64,000 nt of DNA from Virgisporangium aliadipatigenens (GCF_016863615.1 NZ_BOPF01000002.1:310001-374000), one strand, 5' to 3'. Shown: positions 49,518 through 57,975, counted from the first letter of the stretch. Notes: generated from the sequence alone by a model not told the origin. A program made the numbers and translations.

Positions 49518-49919
49518 TCAGATCAGGTTGAGCACCTTCGTGGGGCTGTTCCGGACCGTCTCCACCGGCAGCATCGGCGTCAGGGTCACCCGCGCCTGGA
49601 GCTCGTCCGGGTTCGGCTCCGGCGGTTGGTCCTCGTTGAGCAGGTCGCGGCTGACCGCGAAGGTGTGGTCGCGGAAGAGGGTCGGGGCGTTCTCGGCCCT
49701 GATGATGGCCGCGCTGACGTCGGCGATCAGGTCGTCCACGCCGTCCTCGCCGGCCCCCTGGTCGATCCCGAAGATCTGGATGCACTCCAGGTACTCCAGG
49801 CGGGAGCGGACGTCGAAGTCGGTGAACGTGATCGTGTAGCGCACGCGCACGTTGAGCAGGTTGAGGTCGGTCGGGTGTGCGAGCAGGTCGACCGTCACCG
49901 CACCGGGGATGGATGCCAT
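49518..49919 (-). CDS. Hypothetical 133-residue protein
   Basis: I recognise no family. The sequence alternates hydrophobic and polar residues, as in a beta-sandwich: AVTVDLLAHPTDLNLLNVRVRYTITFTDFDV at the start, then the helical DDLIADVSAAIIRAEN, then LQARVTLTPMLPVETVRNS. There is no signal peptide or membrane segment. It starts at an ATG 26 bp after the SCP2-like gene on the same strand, so the two are probably cotranscribed, and it ends in a strong terminator. It could be a structural or binding protein. Confidence 0.7.
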   Translation of the reverse strand: MASIPGAVTVDLLAHPTDLNLLNVRVRYTITFTDFDVRSRLEYLECIQIFGIDQGAGEDGVDDLIADVSAAIIRAENAPTLFRDHTFAVSRDLLNEDQPPEPNPDELQARVTLTPMLPVETVRNSPTKVLNLI

Positions 49920-49945
49920 GTCCTGGTTCCTTCGGGTGTCGTGGT

Positions 49946-50296
49946 TCAGCGGCTGAAGAGGCGGCGCGCCGTACGGGCGCTGATCGGGTGTGCGAGCCGG
50001 ACGCGGCCGGCGCGGAACGCCTCGAGCGGCGATTCCGTTCCGCCGGCGAGGCGCAGCACGGTGTCGCGGCTCGCCAGCACGGTGAGGTCCGCGGCCTCCG
50101 TGGACCGTCCGGCGGGGTCCAGCGCGATCCGCCAGACGAGTTCGTCGCCGTCGGGGGTGCCGCGGAGTTTCCCCGCGATGCCGCTGTCGCCGGCGGCGTG
50201 CAGTTCCTCGACGAAGCGGTCGATCAGGGACCGGATCTCCTGGTCGGTGACGGTGGGTTCGCTGCCGGCTCCGATGAGCCGCGCGGTGTTGGGCAT
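49946..50296 (-). CDS. Small protein resembling an SCP2-type domain
   Basis: A 116-residue protein with a helix-rich start (VTDQEIRSLIDRFVEELHAAGD) and a C-terminal half reminiscent of SCP2/sterol-carrier domains: WRIALDPAGRSTEAADLTVLASRDTVLRLAGGTESPLEAFRAGRVRLAHPIS (the LxxGxxSPLxAFxxGRVxLxG pattern). That suggests binding of a hydrophobic ligand. The match is by pattern only and may be coincidental. It is the first gene of a probable two-gene unit with the unknown 133-residue gene. A 12-bp palindrome GCGGAATTCCGC (50371-50382) lies 74 bp upstream. Confidence 0.6.
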   Translation of the reverse strand: MPNTARLIGAGSEPTVTDQEIRSLIDRFVEELHAAGDSGIAGKLRGTPDGDELVWRIALDPAGRSTEAADLTVLASRDTVLRLAGGTESPLEAFRAGRVRLAHPISARTARRLFSR

Positions 50297-50409
50297 GGTG
50301 CGTTCTCCTGGGTCCGCTCGGGATCGTTCGTACGACGGCAAGCGTGCCGACGATGCCCCGTCGTGCCCATGCGGAATTCCGCGTACCAGGAGTGTGCGTT
50401 CTTGGACAG

Positions 50410-52407
50410 CTAGTGGAGCACCGTCACCGTGAACGGGGCGGTGGTGCTGCCGTTCGGGGTGGTGACCGTGAGCCTCGCCCGGAACACGCCTCTGCGGGCG
50501 TACCGATGGGAGGCCGTCGCGGTGTAGATGCCGTTGGCGGTCTTGTTGGTGCCGGAGACTCCGCTCAGCGTCGCGGGGGTCGTGCTGCCGTCGCCCCAGT
50601 CGACCGTCGCGGAGACCCGGTCGAGCGGCACGCCCGGCGCGGCGATCGAGGCGATCGGGCCGTTGACCGGACGGCCGCCGACGACCCGGTCCGGTGCCGA
50701 CACGTCGACCCGCCACGGCACCTGCGGGGACGGGTAGAAGTTCGCGCCCCGCAGCTGCCACCGGGCGCCGTGCCCGGCCAGGCGGGTGACGAAGGAGGCC
50801 AGGGTGCGCTCCGGGTGCGCCCGCGGCGACCAGCCGATCTCCGCCGCCGCCGGCAGCCGGGGGAACGCCTGGAACTCGAAGTCGGCGAGCGTGCGCAGCG
50901 TCTCCGACCAGATCGGCGCCTCGACGCCGAGGATGTTCGCGTCGGTGACGGCGGGCAGGACGGTGCCGTCGGAGAGCGTGCGGGCCGGGATGTACGAGGC
51001 CGGGTCGCTGCTGGTGCCGGACCAGTTGTAGACCTGCGCGACGTCGAGCCGGCCGGCCCACTCCAGGCCGAGCGGACTGCCCGCGAACTGCTTCATGTCC
51101 AGGTACATGTGGTTGGCCGGCGACATGACGACCCGCATGCCCTTCTGGACGGCGTGCCGGGCCGAGTCACCGGCCGGGCCGGTCGGGTCGCCGTTGTTCC
51201 AGTACTGCGCCACGGCCGGCGTCGAGGCGTCGAAGTTCGCCTGGGAGATCTCCGCCCAGCCCATGACGATCTTGCCGCGTTCCCGCACGATGCGCGCCTC
51301 GTGGTCGACGAAGTCGACGTAGCGTTCGTGCGACAGGGTCGTCGGGGGCACCTCGTCGCCGCCGAGGTGGTAGTAGGGCCCCGGCGACATGGCGGTGAGC
51401 TGGGTGATGATGTCGGTCAGGATCGCCCAGGTGTGCGGGCTCTCCGGGCACAGGGCGCTGTAGCCGACGTCGCCGGTCAGGTTCCACTGCGGCGGGGTGC
51501 GGTTGGTGCAGTTGACGTCGGGCAGCACCGGATCGGCCTCGGGTCCGGCGTAGGACATGACGATCGCGTTGGTGTGCCCGGGGGAGTCGACCTCGGGGAC
51601 GACGGTCAGGTGCCGGGCCGCCGCGTAGGCGACCACGTCCACGTACTCGGCCTGGGTCCAGAAGCCGCCGGGGTCGTTGTCGATGGAGAACTGGCCGCCG
51701 ATCTCGGTCAGCTCCGGCCGGCCGTTGATCGCGATCCGGAAGCCCTGGTCGTCGCTGACGTGCAGGTGCAGCACGTTGATCTTGTAAGCGGCGGCGCGGT
51801 CGATGAGGCGCTTGACCACCTCCGGCGGCTGGAAGTGCCGGGCGATGTCGAGCATGATGCCGCGGTACGCGTACCGGGGCGTGTCCGTGATCCGCACGCC
51901 GGAGACCGACCACGGCCCGGGTCGCACCGTCGGGCTCTCGATCCAGGGCGGCAGCAGTTGGCGCAGCGTCTGCACCCCGTAGAACAGGCCGGCCGCGCCC
52001 GCCGCCTCGATCCGCACGCCGGTGCGGGAGGCCGTGAGCCGGTAGCCCTCGTCGCCGAGGTCCGCGGCGTCGCTCAGGCGCAGCGCGATGTCGCCGGGCC
52101 GGGCCGCCCCCGCCGACACCTCCAGGGGGTAGCCGGTCGAGGGGCGCAGGATCGCCGCCAGATCGGCCGCGGCGCGACGCGTCCCGGCGGTGTCCGGGGC
52201 GACCGCGATCCGGCTCTGCGGGCGCAGCGTGAAGGTCTCCCCGGGAACGGCCTCCGCCGCGGCCGGCAGCGGCACGACCGTCGGCGCCGCCGCCCGCGCC
52301 GCGCCCGCGAAGGCGGGTCCCTGGGTGGCCAGCGCGCCCGCCTGAACCGCGAGCGCGACGACCAGTGCCATCCGTCCGTGCCGCATCGACCTGCTCGGTG
52401 TCCGCAT
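50410..52407 (-). CDS. Secreted GH20 beta-N-acetylhexosaminidase with C-terminal PKD-like domain
   Basis: The 665-residue protein has a signal peptide (cleavage near residue 35-40), a GH20b N-terminal domain (VVPLPAAAEAVPGETFTL onward) and a GH20 catalytic barrel. The barrel carries YRGIMLDIARHF, LHLHVSDDQGFRI, VVPEVDSPGHTNA and the catalytic pair in YYHLGGDEVPP (Asp-Glu). A last domain of about 120 residues (VDWGDGSTTPATLSGVSGT to TAPFTVTVLH) is PKD-like. It should release terminal GlcNAc from chitin or peptidoglycan fragments. GGGAGG precedes the ATG at 52407, and a DasR-like box lies 74 bp upstream. It would complement the amino-sugar salvage locus. Confidence 0.93.
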   Translation of the reverse strand: MRTPSRSMRHGRMALVVALAVQAGALATQGPAFAGAARAAAPTVVPLPAAAEAVPGETFTLRPQSRIAVAPDTAGTRRAAADLAAILRPSTGYPLEVSAGAARPGDIALRLSDAADLGDEGYRLTASRTGVRIEAAGAAGLFYGVQTLRQLLPPWIESPTVRPGPWSVSGVRITDTPRYAYRGIMLDIARHFQPPEVVKRLIDRAAAYKINVLHLHVSDDQGFRIAINGRPELTEIGGQFSIDNDPGGFWTQAEYVDVVAYAAARHLTVVPEVDSPGHTNAIVMSYAGPEADPVLPDVNCTNRTPPQWNLTGDVGYSALCPESPHTWAILTDIITQLTAMSPGPYYHLGGDEVPPTTLSHERYVDFVDHEARIVRERGKIVMGWAEISQANFDASTPAVAQYWNNGDPTGPAGDSARHAVQKGMRVVMSPANHMYLDMKQFAGSPLGLEWAGRLDVAQVYNWSGTSSDPASYIPARTLSDGTVLPAVTDANILGVEAPIWSETLRTLADFEFQAFPRLPAAAEIGWSPRAHPERTLASFVTRLAGHGARWQLRGANFYPSPQVPWRVDVSAPDRVVGGRPVNGPIASIAAPGVPLDRVSATVDWGDGSTTPATLSGVSGTNKTANGIYTATASHRYARRGVFRARLTVTTPNGSTTAPFTVTVLH

Positions 52408-52480
52408 GTCCAGATCCTCCCCGCTCGGGCGCGCGCCGTCCGGCGATCAGTGCGATAGACACTAATCAATGGGGAGTCGG

Positions 52481-52492
52481 TGGTCTAGTCCA
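52481..52492. promoter_or_regulatory. DasR-responsive-element-like box upstream of the GH20 gene
   Basis: TGGTCTAGTCCA differs by one base from the core of the dre site (TGGTCTAGACCA) bound by the GlcNAc regulator DasR in Streptomyces. It lies 74-85 bp upstream of the hexosaminidase start codon, a natural operator position, but also overlaps the stop codon of the DUF4387 gene. A chance match cannot be excluded. Confidence 0.5.
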
Positions 52493-52799
52493 GCGGCAGC
52501 AATGCGAGCGGCACGTGGTGCTGCCCCGCGTGGATGTCCCGGTCGCGCGTGCTGCCCTGGCTCACCGGACGGGGGAACGAGATCTTGACGACGTTCAGCT
52601 CCGGGATCCGGAAGAACCGGATGCCCTCGGCCGGGATGTCGTACAGCCGCGCGATCACCCCCGCGTTGAGGAACAGGTCGTCGGCGACCAGCGCGTACCC
52701 GTCCGCGTCGCGCATGAAGAGCTCCATCGTGATCCAGAACGGCCCGGCGTTCTTGGAACGCACCTCGTGCGCGAGATCTCCTACGACCCGGTCAGGCAT
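52485..52799 (-). CDS. DUF4387 protein, small partner of AtuA family
   Basis: A 104-residue protein with the DUF4387 hallmarks VRSKNAGPFWITMELFM and YALVADDLFLNAGVIARLY, ending SQGSTRDRDIHAGQHHVPL. In many bacteria this domain is fused to, or encoded next to, the AtuA/DUF1446 protein, as here: its ATG overlaps the stop region of the larger gene by 8 bp. It probably forms a complex with it. The combined reaction is not known. The stop codon overlaps the DasR-like box. Confident family call, function unknown. Confidence 0.9.
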   Translation of the reverse strand: MPDRVVGDLAHEVRSKNAGPFWITMELFMRDADGYALVADDLFLNAGVIARLYDIPAEGIRFFRIPELNVVKISFPRPVSQGSTRDRDIHAGQHHVPLALLPLD

Positions 52800-54159
52800 C
52801 GAGCACGCTCCGGAAGAGTGCGGTCGGCGAGTCGACGTCGACGACGTGGTTGAGGACGAACTCGTAGGCGGCGCCGCGTTCGGTCTCGGCGGGTGAGGTG
52901 GCGAAGGCGAGGCTGGGCAGATAGTCCATGTCGGGCGTGGGTAGGTGCAGCATCAGCGGGTTGGCGACCTTGGCGATCGCCGTGGCGGTCTGCTGGTCGA
53001 CCGCGTTGACGAGCAGCATGACGCCGACCTCGCGCGGCGGGCCGGCGGCCGGGTCGATGTGTTCCAGGACCGCGTTGTAGCCGTAGAGGCGGATGTCGAG
53101 GATGTACTCGTCCTCGGTGAGCCCGAGCGTCTGCGCGACGCGTTCGGTGAGGACCATGCGCAGCAGCGCGGCCCAGGTGTCGATCTGGCTCAGGATGTGC
53201 GGGTCGCGGATCGCGGTGAACGACATCGTCTCGTAGCCGGAGATCCGCGCGCCCTCCAGCTTGATCGTGTGCTGGTCGGCGAGCTCGAAGCGGGAGCCCT
53301 CGACCCGGACCCGGCGCTCGTCCAGGGCCCGGTAGGTCGCGTCGCTCACCACCAGCGTCCCCGCCGGTTCCCTCATCTCGAACGGGTTCACCGTCTCGTA
53401 CAGCATGTGCGCGGCCACGGTCGTGGGGGTGCACGCGGCGGCCGGATCCAGCGGCTCGACGGTGAAGCCGTTCGCGTCGATCGTGGCGAACACCCCGCCG
53501 GAACGCGGGTTCGTGGTGCACTGCGCGCCGCACTCGACGATCTTCGCGGCGTGCCACGTGGGGCCGGCGGGCATGCCGTGCATCAGGGGAAAGGCGGCGG
53601 CCACGGCGGTGTCGGTGGCGCGCCCGGCGAGAACGACATCCGCACCGGCCCGCAGCGCCTCCTCGATCGGTTCGTGCCCCATCATCCCCACGATGTGCGT
53701 GCAGCTCTCCAGCACGTCGGCCGTCAGCTCGCCCGCGGGCGGCAACGGGTGGATGCGGCGCTCCTTGAGGTCAGCGGCGTTCTGCTCGCTGTAGATGCGC
53801 GCGATCCGCAGACCCAGCCCCTCCTCGGCCAGGATCCCCTCGGCGATGCCGGCGACCCAGTCGACGCCGGAGTCCGTTCCCGAGGTGCCGCAGGAGCCGA
53901 CGATGAGCGGGATGCCGGCGGTGGCCGCCGCGCGCAACAGGACGCGCAGGTCGCGGGCGACGGCCGCGGCGGCCGTCTTCGCCGTTCCCCGGCCGAGGTA
54001 GTAGGGGCCGGAGTCGGTGGAGCCCCCGTCCACGGCGATGACGTCGGCACCGAGGGCGAGGCCGCGCTCGACGGACTCGGGCGGGAACCCGGCGCCCAGC
54101 ATGCCTGCCGGCACCAGGATCCGCACGGTGTCTTTGTCTGGCAAGGGTTTTCCTTTCAT
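52792..54159 (-). CDS. AtuA-family (DUF1446) acyclic terpene/hydroxy-acid utilisation protein
   Basis: A 455-residue DUF1446 protein: VIAVDGGSTDSGPYYLGRG near the start, PLIVGSCGTSGTDSGVDWVAGI, HIVGMMGHEPIEEALRAGADVVLAGRATDTAVAA, AAKIVECGAQCTTNP, DPAAACTPTTVAAHMLYETVNPFEMREPAG. The name comes from AtuA in citronellol catabolism, but most members have no assigned reaction and occur in varied catabolic loci. Here it sits between DUF4387 and a flavoprotein gene, all with overlapping stops and starts (ATGA). With linked 2-hydroxyacid and tartrate/malate-type dehydrogenases, an organic acid substrate is more likely than a terpene. Confidence 0.9.
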   Translation of the reverse strand: MKGKPLPDKDTVRILVPAGMLGAGFPPESVERGLALGADVIAVDGGSTDSGPYYLGRGTAKTAAAAVARDLRVLLRAAATAGIPLIVGSCGTSGTDSGVDWVAGIAEGILAEEGLGLRIARIYSEQNAADLKERRIHPLPPAGELTADVLESCTHIVGMMGHEPIEEALRAGADVVLAGRATDTAVAAAFPLMHGMPAGPTWHAAKIVECGAQCTTNPRSGGVFATIDANGFTVEPLDPAAACTPTTVAAHMLYETVNPFEMREPAGTLVVSDATYRALDERRVRVEGSRFELADQHTIKLEGARISGYETMSFTAIRDPHILSQIDTWAALLRMVLTERVAQTLGLTEDEYILDIRLYGYNAVLEHIDPAAGPPREVGVMLLVNAVDQQTATAIAKVANPLMLHLPTPDMDYLPSLAFATSPAETERGAAYEFVLNHVVDVDSPTALFRSVLDA

Positions 54160-55820
54160 AGGATCGCGGCGGCCGCGGCGCGGCCGGCCTCCCTTCCGGA
54201 GAAGAGGCAGCCGCCGAGGAACGTCCCCTCGAGCGCGCGGTAGCCGTGCATGCCGCCGCCGCCGAAGCCGGCGACCTCGCCCGCGGCGTACAGCCCCGGC
54301 ACCGGCGAGCCGGCCGGGTCGAGCACCCGCCCCAGCAGGTCGGTGTGCAGGCCGCCGAGGGTCTTGCGGGTCAGCACGTGCAGCTTCACCGCGATCAGCG
54401 GCCCCGCCTTCGGATCGAGGACGCGGTGCGGCGGCGCGGTGCGGATCAGCCGGTCCCCGCGGTAGCGGCGGAAGTTGGTGATGGCGGCGATCTGCATGTC
54501 CTTCGTGAACGGGTTCGCCAGCTCCCGGTCGCGCGCCTCGACGGTGCGGCGCACGTCGGCGAGGTCGAGCAGCGGCTCGGGCGTCTTGGCGTTCATGCCC
54601 TTGACCAGTTCGTCGAGGGTGTCGGCCACGACGAAGTCCGCGCCCTTGCGCTTGAACGCGTCCACCGGCGCCGGCGCGCCGCCGCGCACGCGGCCGAGCA
54701 CCTGGCGGACGTTGCGGCCGGTGAGGTCGGGATTCTGTTCGGAGCCGGAGAGCGCGAACTCCTTCTCGATGATCTTCTGCGTGAGCACGAACCAGCTGTG
54801 GTCGTACCCGGTGGCGCGCAGGTGATTCAGGGTGCCCAGGGTGTCGAAGCCCGGGTACAGCGGCACCGGCAGCCGTCGGCCGCGCGCGTCCAGCCAGATC
54901 GAGGAGGGGCCGGGCAGGATGCGGATGCCGTGCAGCGGCCAGATCGGGTCCCAGTTCTGGATGCCCTCGACGTAGTGCCACATGCGGTCGGGGTTGATGA
55001 CGGTGCCGCCGGCCGCCTCGGTGATGCCGATCATGCGCCCGTCGACGTGCGCGGGCACGCCGGAGAGCATCTGCTCCGGCGGGGTGCCGAGGCGGGTGGG
55101 CCAGTTGCGGCGCACGAGGTCGTGGTTGCCGCCGATGCCGCCGGAGGTGACGAGCACGGCCTGCGCGGTGAACGCGAAGTCGCCGATCGCCGTGCGGGAG
55201 GTGGCCGTGCCGCGGGCGCCGTCCGCCGGTTCCAGGACGGTGCCGCTGACGCCGGTCACGACGCCGTCCGTCGTGGTCAGCGCGTCGACGCGGTGGCGGA
55301 ACGCCAGCCGCACGAGCCCCCGCTCCGCGGCCTCCCGGACCAGGCGCACGAACGGCTGCACCACACCCGGGCCGGTGCCCCAGGTGATGTGGAAGCGGGG
55401 CACCGAGTTGCCCGGGCCCTGCGCGTCGTAGCCACCGCGTTCGGCCCAGGAGACGATGGGGAAGAACGTGATGCCGCGCCCGCGCACCCAGCTGCGCTTC
55501 TCGCCGGCCGCCCACGCCACGTACGCCTCGGCCCATTTGCGCGGCCACTCGTCCTCGGGCCGGTCGAACCCGGCCGTGCCGAGCCAGTCCTGCCACGCCA
55601 GTTCGTGCGAGTCGCGGATGCCCATCCGGCGCTGCTCGGGCGAGTCGACGAGGAAGAGCCCGCCGAACGACCAGAACGCCTGCCCGCCGAGGCTCTGCTC
55701 CGGCTCCTGCTCGACCAGCACGACCGACCGGCCGGCGGCGACCAGTTCGGCGGTGGCGACCAGTCCGGCGAGGCCGGCGCCGACCACGATGGCGTCGGCG
55801 GTGGTGGTTTCCGTGTTCAT
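54156..55820 (-). CDS. FAD-binding dehydrogenase (fumarate reductase/KSTD-like flavoprotein)
   Basis: A 554-residue flavoprotein. The N-terminal FAD motif is AIVVGAGLAGLVATAELVAAGRSVVLVEQE, followed by GGQAFWSFGGLFLVDSPEQRRM, a typical COG3573 segment. QAVLVTSGGIGGNHDLVRRNW (second nucleotide-contact region) and the C-terminal GLYAAGEVAGFGGGGMHGYRALEGTFLGGCLFSG bind the flavin. Relatives include 3-ketosteroid dehydrogenases and fumarate reductase flavoproteins; this subgroup is uncharacterised. The stop overlaps the AtuA-like gene. It probably oxidises or reduces an alpha,beta bond in the pathway acid, inferred from context. Confidence 0.88.
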   Translation of the reverse strand: MNTETTTADAIVVGAGLAGLVATAELVAAGRSVVLVEQEPEQSLGGQAFWSFGGLFLVDSPEQRRMGIRDSHELAWQDWLGTAGFDRPEDEWPRKWAEAYVAWAAGEKRSWVRGRGITFFPIVSWAERGGYDAQGPGNSVPRFHITWGTGPGVVQPFVRLVREAAERGLVRLAFRHRVDALTTTDGVVTGVSGTVLEPADGARGTATSRTAIGDFAFTAQAVLVTSGGIGGNHDLVRRNWPTRLGTPPEQMLSGVPAHVDGRMIGITEAAGGTVINPDRMWHYVEGIQNWDPIWPLHGIRILPGPSSIWLDARGRRLPVPLYPGFDTLGTLNHLRATGYDHSWFVLTQKIIEKEFALSGSEQNPDLTGRNVRQVLGRVRGGAPAPVDAFKRKGADFVVADTLDELVKGMNAKTPEPLLDLADVRRTVEARDRELANPFTKDMQIAAITNFRRYRGDRLIRTAPPHRVLDPKAGPLIAVKLHVLTRKTLGGLHTDLLGRVLDPAGSPVPGLYAAGEVAGFGGGGMHGYRALEGTFLGGCLFSGREAGRAAAAAIL

Positions 55821-55828
55821 CTGCTTCC

Positions 55829-56794
55829 TCACTGCGACGGGGTGATCAGAAGATTGTTCACGGAAGACTGGGGTTTTCCATGGAGCGCCGCGACGAGTTC
55901 GCGCGCGCCGGCCAGTCCGGCGTCGCGCCGCGCCTCGGCGGTCTGCCCGGCCATGTGCGGATGGACGGTGATCCCCTCGACGGCGCGCAGCGGGCTGTCG
56001 GCCGGCAGCGGCTCCGCGGCCACCACGTCGAGCGCGGCACCGGCGATCCGGCCGGCGGTGACGGCCTCGATCAGCGCGTTCTCGTCGACGATCCCGCCGC
56101 GCGCCGTGTTGATCAGGTAGGCGCCGGGCCGCATGAGGGCGAACGCCCGCGCGTCGAGCAGGTGCCGCGTGCGCGGCGTCAGGGCGGTGTGCACCGACAC
56201 GAAGTCCGACTCGCGGAGCAGTTCGTCGAGGCCGACGAAGCGCACGTCGGCGGGGCGCAGGTCGGCCGGGACGCCGCTGGTGCACAGGATCGTCATCCCG
56301 AACGCCGCCGCGAGCCTCGCCACCCGCTGGGCCGACGCGCCGAAGCCGATCAGCCCGAGCGTCCGGCCGCGCAGCTCGTGCCCGTCCGCGCGCGGCCAGC
56401 CGCCGGCGGCCACGCCGCGGGCGTTCGCGACGAGGCGCCGGGCCTCGGTCAGGAGCAGGCCGATCGTGTACTCGGCGACGGCGTTGGCGTTGATGCCGGG
56501 CAGGTTGCTGACGCTGATGCCGAGGCGGGTGGCGGCCGGCACGTCGATCGAGTCGTAGCCGACGCCGGTCCGCACGATCGCGCGCAGCGTGGGCGCCTTC
56601 GCCAGCACGTCGGCGGTCATCGGTTCGTTGGCGATCAGTGCGCCCTCGGCGCCGTCGAGGTGGGCGACGAGGTCGGCGGGGTCGCGCCGGCCGCGCATCG
56701 GGGCGTGCCGGGTGGTGAGACCCTCCCCGGCCAGATAGGTGTCGACCTCGTCGCCGGGCGTCAGGTAGTCGGTGGTGATGAGGACCAGACCCAT
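55829..56794 (-). CDS. D-isomer-specific 2-hydroxyacid dehydrogenase
   Basis: A 321-residue NAD(P)-dependent dehydrogenase (phosphoglycerate dehydrogenase-like). The catalytic Arg lies in IVRTGVGYDSIDVPAA, the dinucleotide motif is GRTLGLIGFGASAQRVARLA, the catalytic Glu is in DVVAAEPLPADSPL and the catalytic His in VHPHMAGQTAEA. It converts 2-hydroxy acids to 2-keto acids or the reverse. It is the first gene of the minus-strand operon. The 83-bp gap to the divergent tartrate-type dehydrogenase contains paired palindromes. It is 8 bp upstream of the flavoprotein gene. Confidence 0.9.
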   Translation of the reverse strand: MGLVLITTDYLTPGDEVDTYLAGEGLTTRHAPMRGRRDPADLVAHLDGAEGALIANEPMTADVLAKAPTLRAIVRTGVGYDSIDVPAATRLGISVSNLPGINANAVAEYTIGLLLTEARRLVANARGVAAGGWPRADGHELRGRTLGLIGFGASAQRVARLAAAFGMTILCTSGVPADLRPADVRFVGLDELLRESDFVSVHTALTPRTRHLLDARAFALMRPGAYLINTARGGIVDENALIEAVTAGRIAGAALDVVAAEPLPADSPLRAVEGITVHPHMAGQTAEARRDAGLAGARELVAALHGKPQSSVNNLLITPSQ

Positions 56795-56809
56795 GTGGTG
56801 GAACGCTAA

Positions 56810-56855
56810 TTTGCTACAGCAAAATCGTCAACAGGCAGCATCTATTCGTTGCTGC
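56810..56855. promoter_or_regulatory. Twin palindromes in the divergent dehydrogenase promoter
   Basis: TTTGCT-AC-AGCAAA (56810-56823) and GCAGCA-N9-TGCTGC (56835-56855) share TGCT/AGCA half-sites. They fill the gap between the hydroxyacid dehydrogenase (left) and tartrate-type dehydrogenase (right) genes. They look like operators for one GntR- or LysR-like regulator that is not encoded in the window. Confidence 0.6.
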
Positions 56856-56877
56856 CGCATGGGCTACAGTGCTCGGC

Positions 56878-57975
56878 ATGAGTCAGCAGCGCGCGCACCG
56901 CATCGCCGTCATCCCGGGCGACGGGATCGGCAAGGAGGTCGTTCCCGCCGGCCTCGACGTGCTGCGGGCGGCCGCCGACGCGTTCGACCTGCGGCTGGAG
57001 TTCGAGGAGTTCGACTTCGCGTGTGCCGCCTACTGGCAGGCGCACGGCGCGATGCTCCCGCAGGACTGGCAGACCATCCTGCAGGGCTTCGACGCGATCT
57101 ACTTCGGCGCCGTCGGCTGGCCGGAGGTCGTTCCGGACCACGTGTCGCTGTGGGGGAGCCTGATCCAGTTCCGCCGGGTCTTCGACCAGTACGTCAACCT
57201 GCGCCCCTGCCGGCTCATGCCGGGCGTGCGCGGCCCGCTCGCCGGCCGGGGGCCGGGCGACATCGACTTCCTCGTCGTGCGGGAGAACACCGAGGGCGAG
57301 TACTCCTCGGTCGGCGGCCGCATCTTCGAGGGGACCGAACGGGAGACCGTCCTGCAGGAGACCGTGATGACGCGCATCGGCGTCGACCGGGTGCTGCGCT
57401 ACGCGTTCGAGCAGGCCCGGCGTCGCCCCGAACGCCACCTCACCTCGGCGACCAAGAGCAACGGCATCTCGATCTCCATGCCCTACTGGGACGAACGGGT
57501 CCGCGCGATCGCGGCCGAGTATCCCGACGTGACCTGGGACCAGTACCACATCGACGCGCTGGCGGCCCATTTCGTGCTGAACCCGGACCGCTTCGACGTG
57601 GTCGTCGCCAGCAACCTGTTCGGCGACATCCTCTCCGACCTCGGCCCCGCGTGCACGGGCACACTGGGCATCGCGCCGAGCGCCAACATCAACCCGGAAC
57701 GCCGGCACCCCAGCCTGTTCGAGCCGGTGCACGGCTCCGCGCCGGACATCGCCGGGCGGGGCGTCGCCAACCCGATCGGGCAGATCTGGTGCGGGTCGAT
57801 GATGCTGGAGCATCTCGGGCACCCGGCCGCCGCGGCGCACGTTCTGGCGGCGATCGAGAGCGTGCTGGCCGAGGCGTCACCGCGCACGCTCACCCCGGAC
57901 CTGCACGGCACCGGCACCACGGCCGGTCTCGGCAAGGCCATCGCCGAACGGGTGCGCGCCACGCCGCCGGCGTGA
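56878..57975 (+). CDS. Tartrate/D-malate dehydrogenase-type beta-decarboxylating dehydrogenase
   Basis: The 365-residue protein belongs to the isocitrate/isopropylmalate dehydrogenase family. IAVIPGDGIGKEVVPAGL opens the fold. Then come FDAIYFGAVGWPEVVPDHVSLWG and QYVNLRPCRLMPGVRGPL, and the segment DIDFLVVRENTEGEYSSVGGRIF. SATKSNGISISMPYWDE precedes the metal-binding SNLFGDILSDLGP. The WGSLIQFRRVFDQYVNLRPCRL wording is closest to tartrate dehydrogenase/D-malate dehydrogenase rather than LeuB. It oxidises a (di)hydroxy-diacid with NAD and Mg2+/Mn2+. Divergent from the AtuA operon with a shared operator region, so probably in the same regulon. Confidence 0.88.
   Translation: MSQQRAHRIAVIPGDGIGKEVVPAGLDVLRAAADAFDLRLEFEEFDFACAAYWQAHGAMLPQDWQTILQGFDAIYFGAVGWPEVVPDHVSLWGSLIQFRRVFDQYVNLRPCRLMPGVRGPLAGRGPGDIDFLVVRENTEGEYSSVGGRIFEGTERETVLQETVMTRIGVDRVLRYAFEQARRRPERHLTSATKSNGISISMPYWDERVRAIAAEYPDVTWDQYHIDALAAHFVLNPDRFDVVVASNLFGDILSDLGPACTGTLGIAPSANINPERRHPSLFEPVHGSAPDIAGRGVANPIGQIWCGSMMLEHLGHPAAAAHVLAAIESVLAEASPRTLTPDLHGTGTTAGLGKAIAERVRATPPA

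Noticed and set aside
52792-54159. Calling the AtuA-like gene a terpene-degradation gene
   Set aside because: No other citronellol/geraniol genes (carboxylase, hydratase) are nearby; the neighbours act on hydroxy acids.
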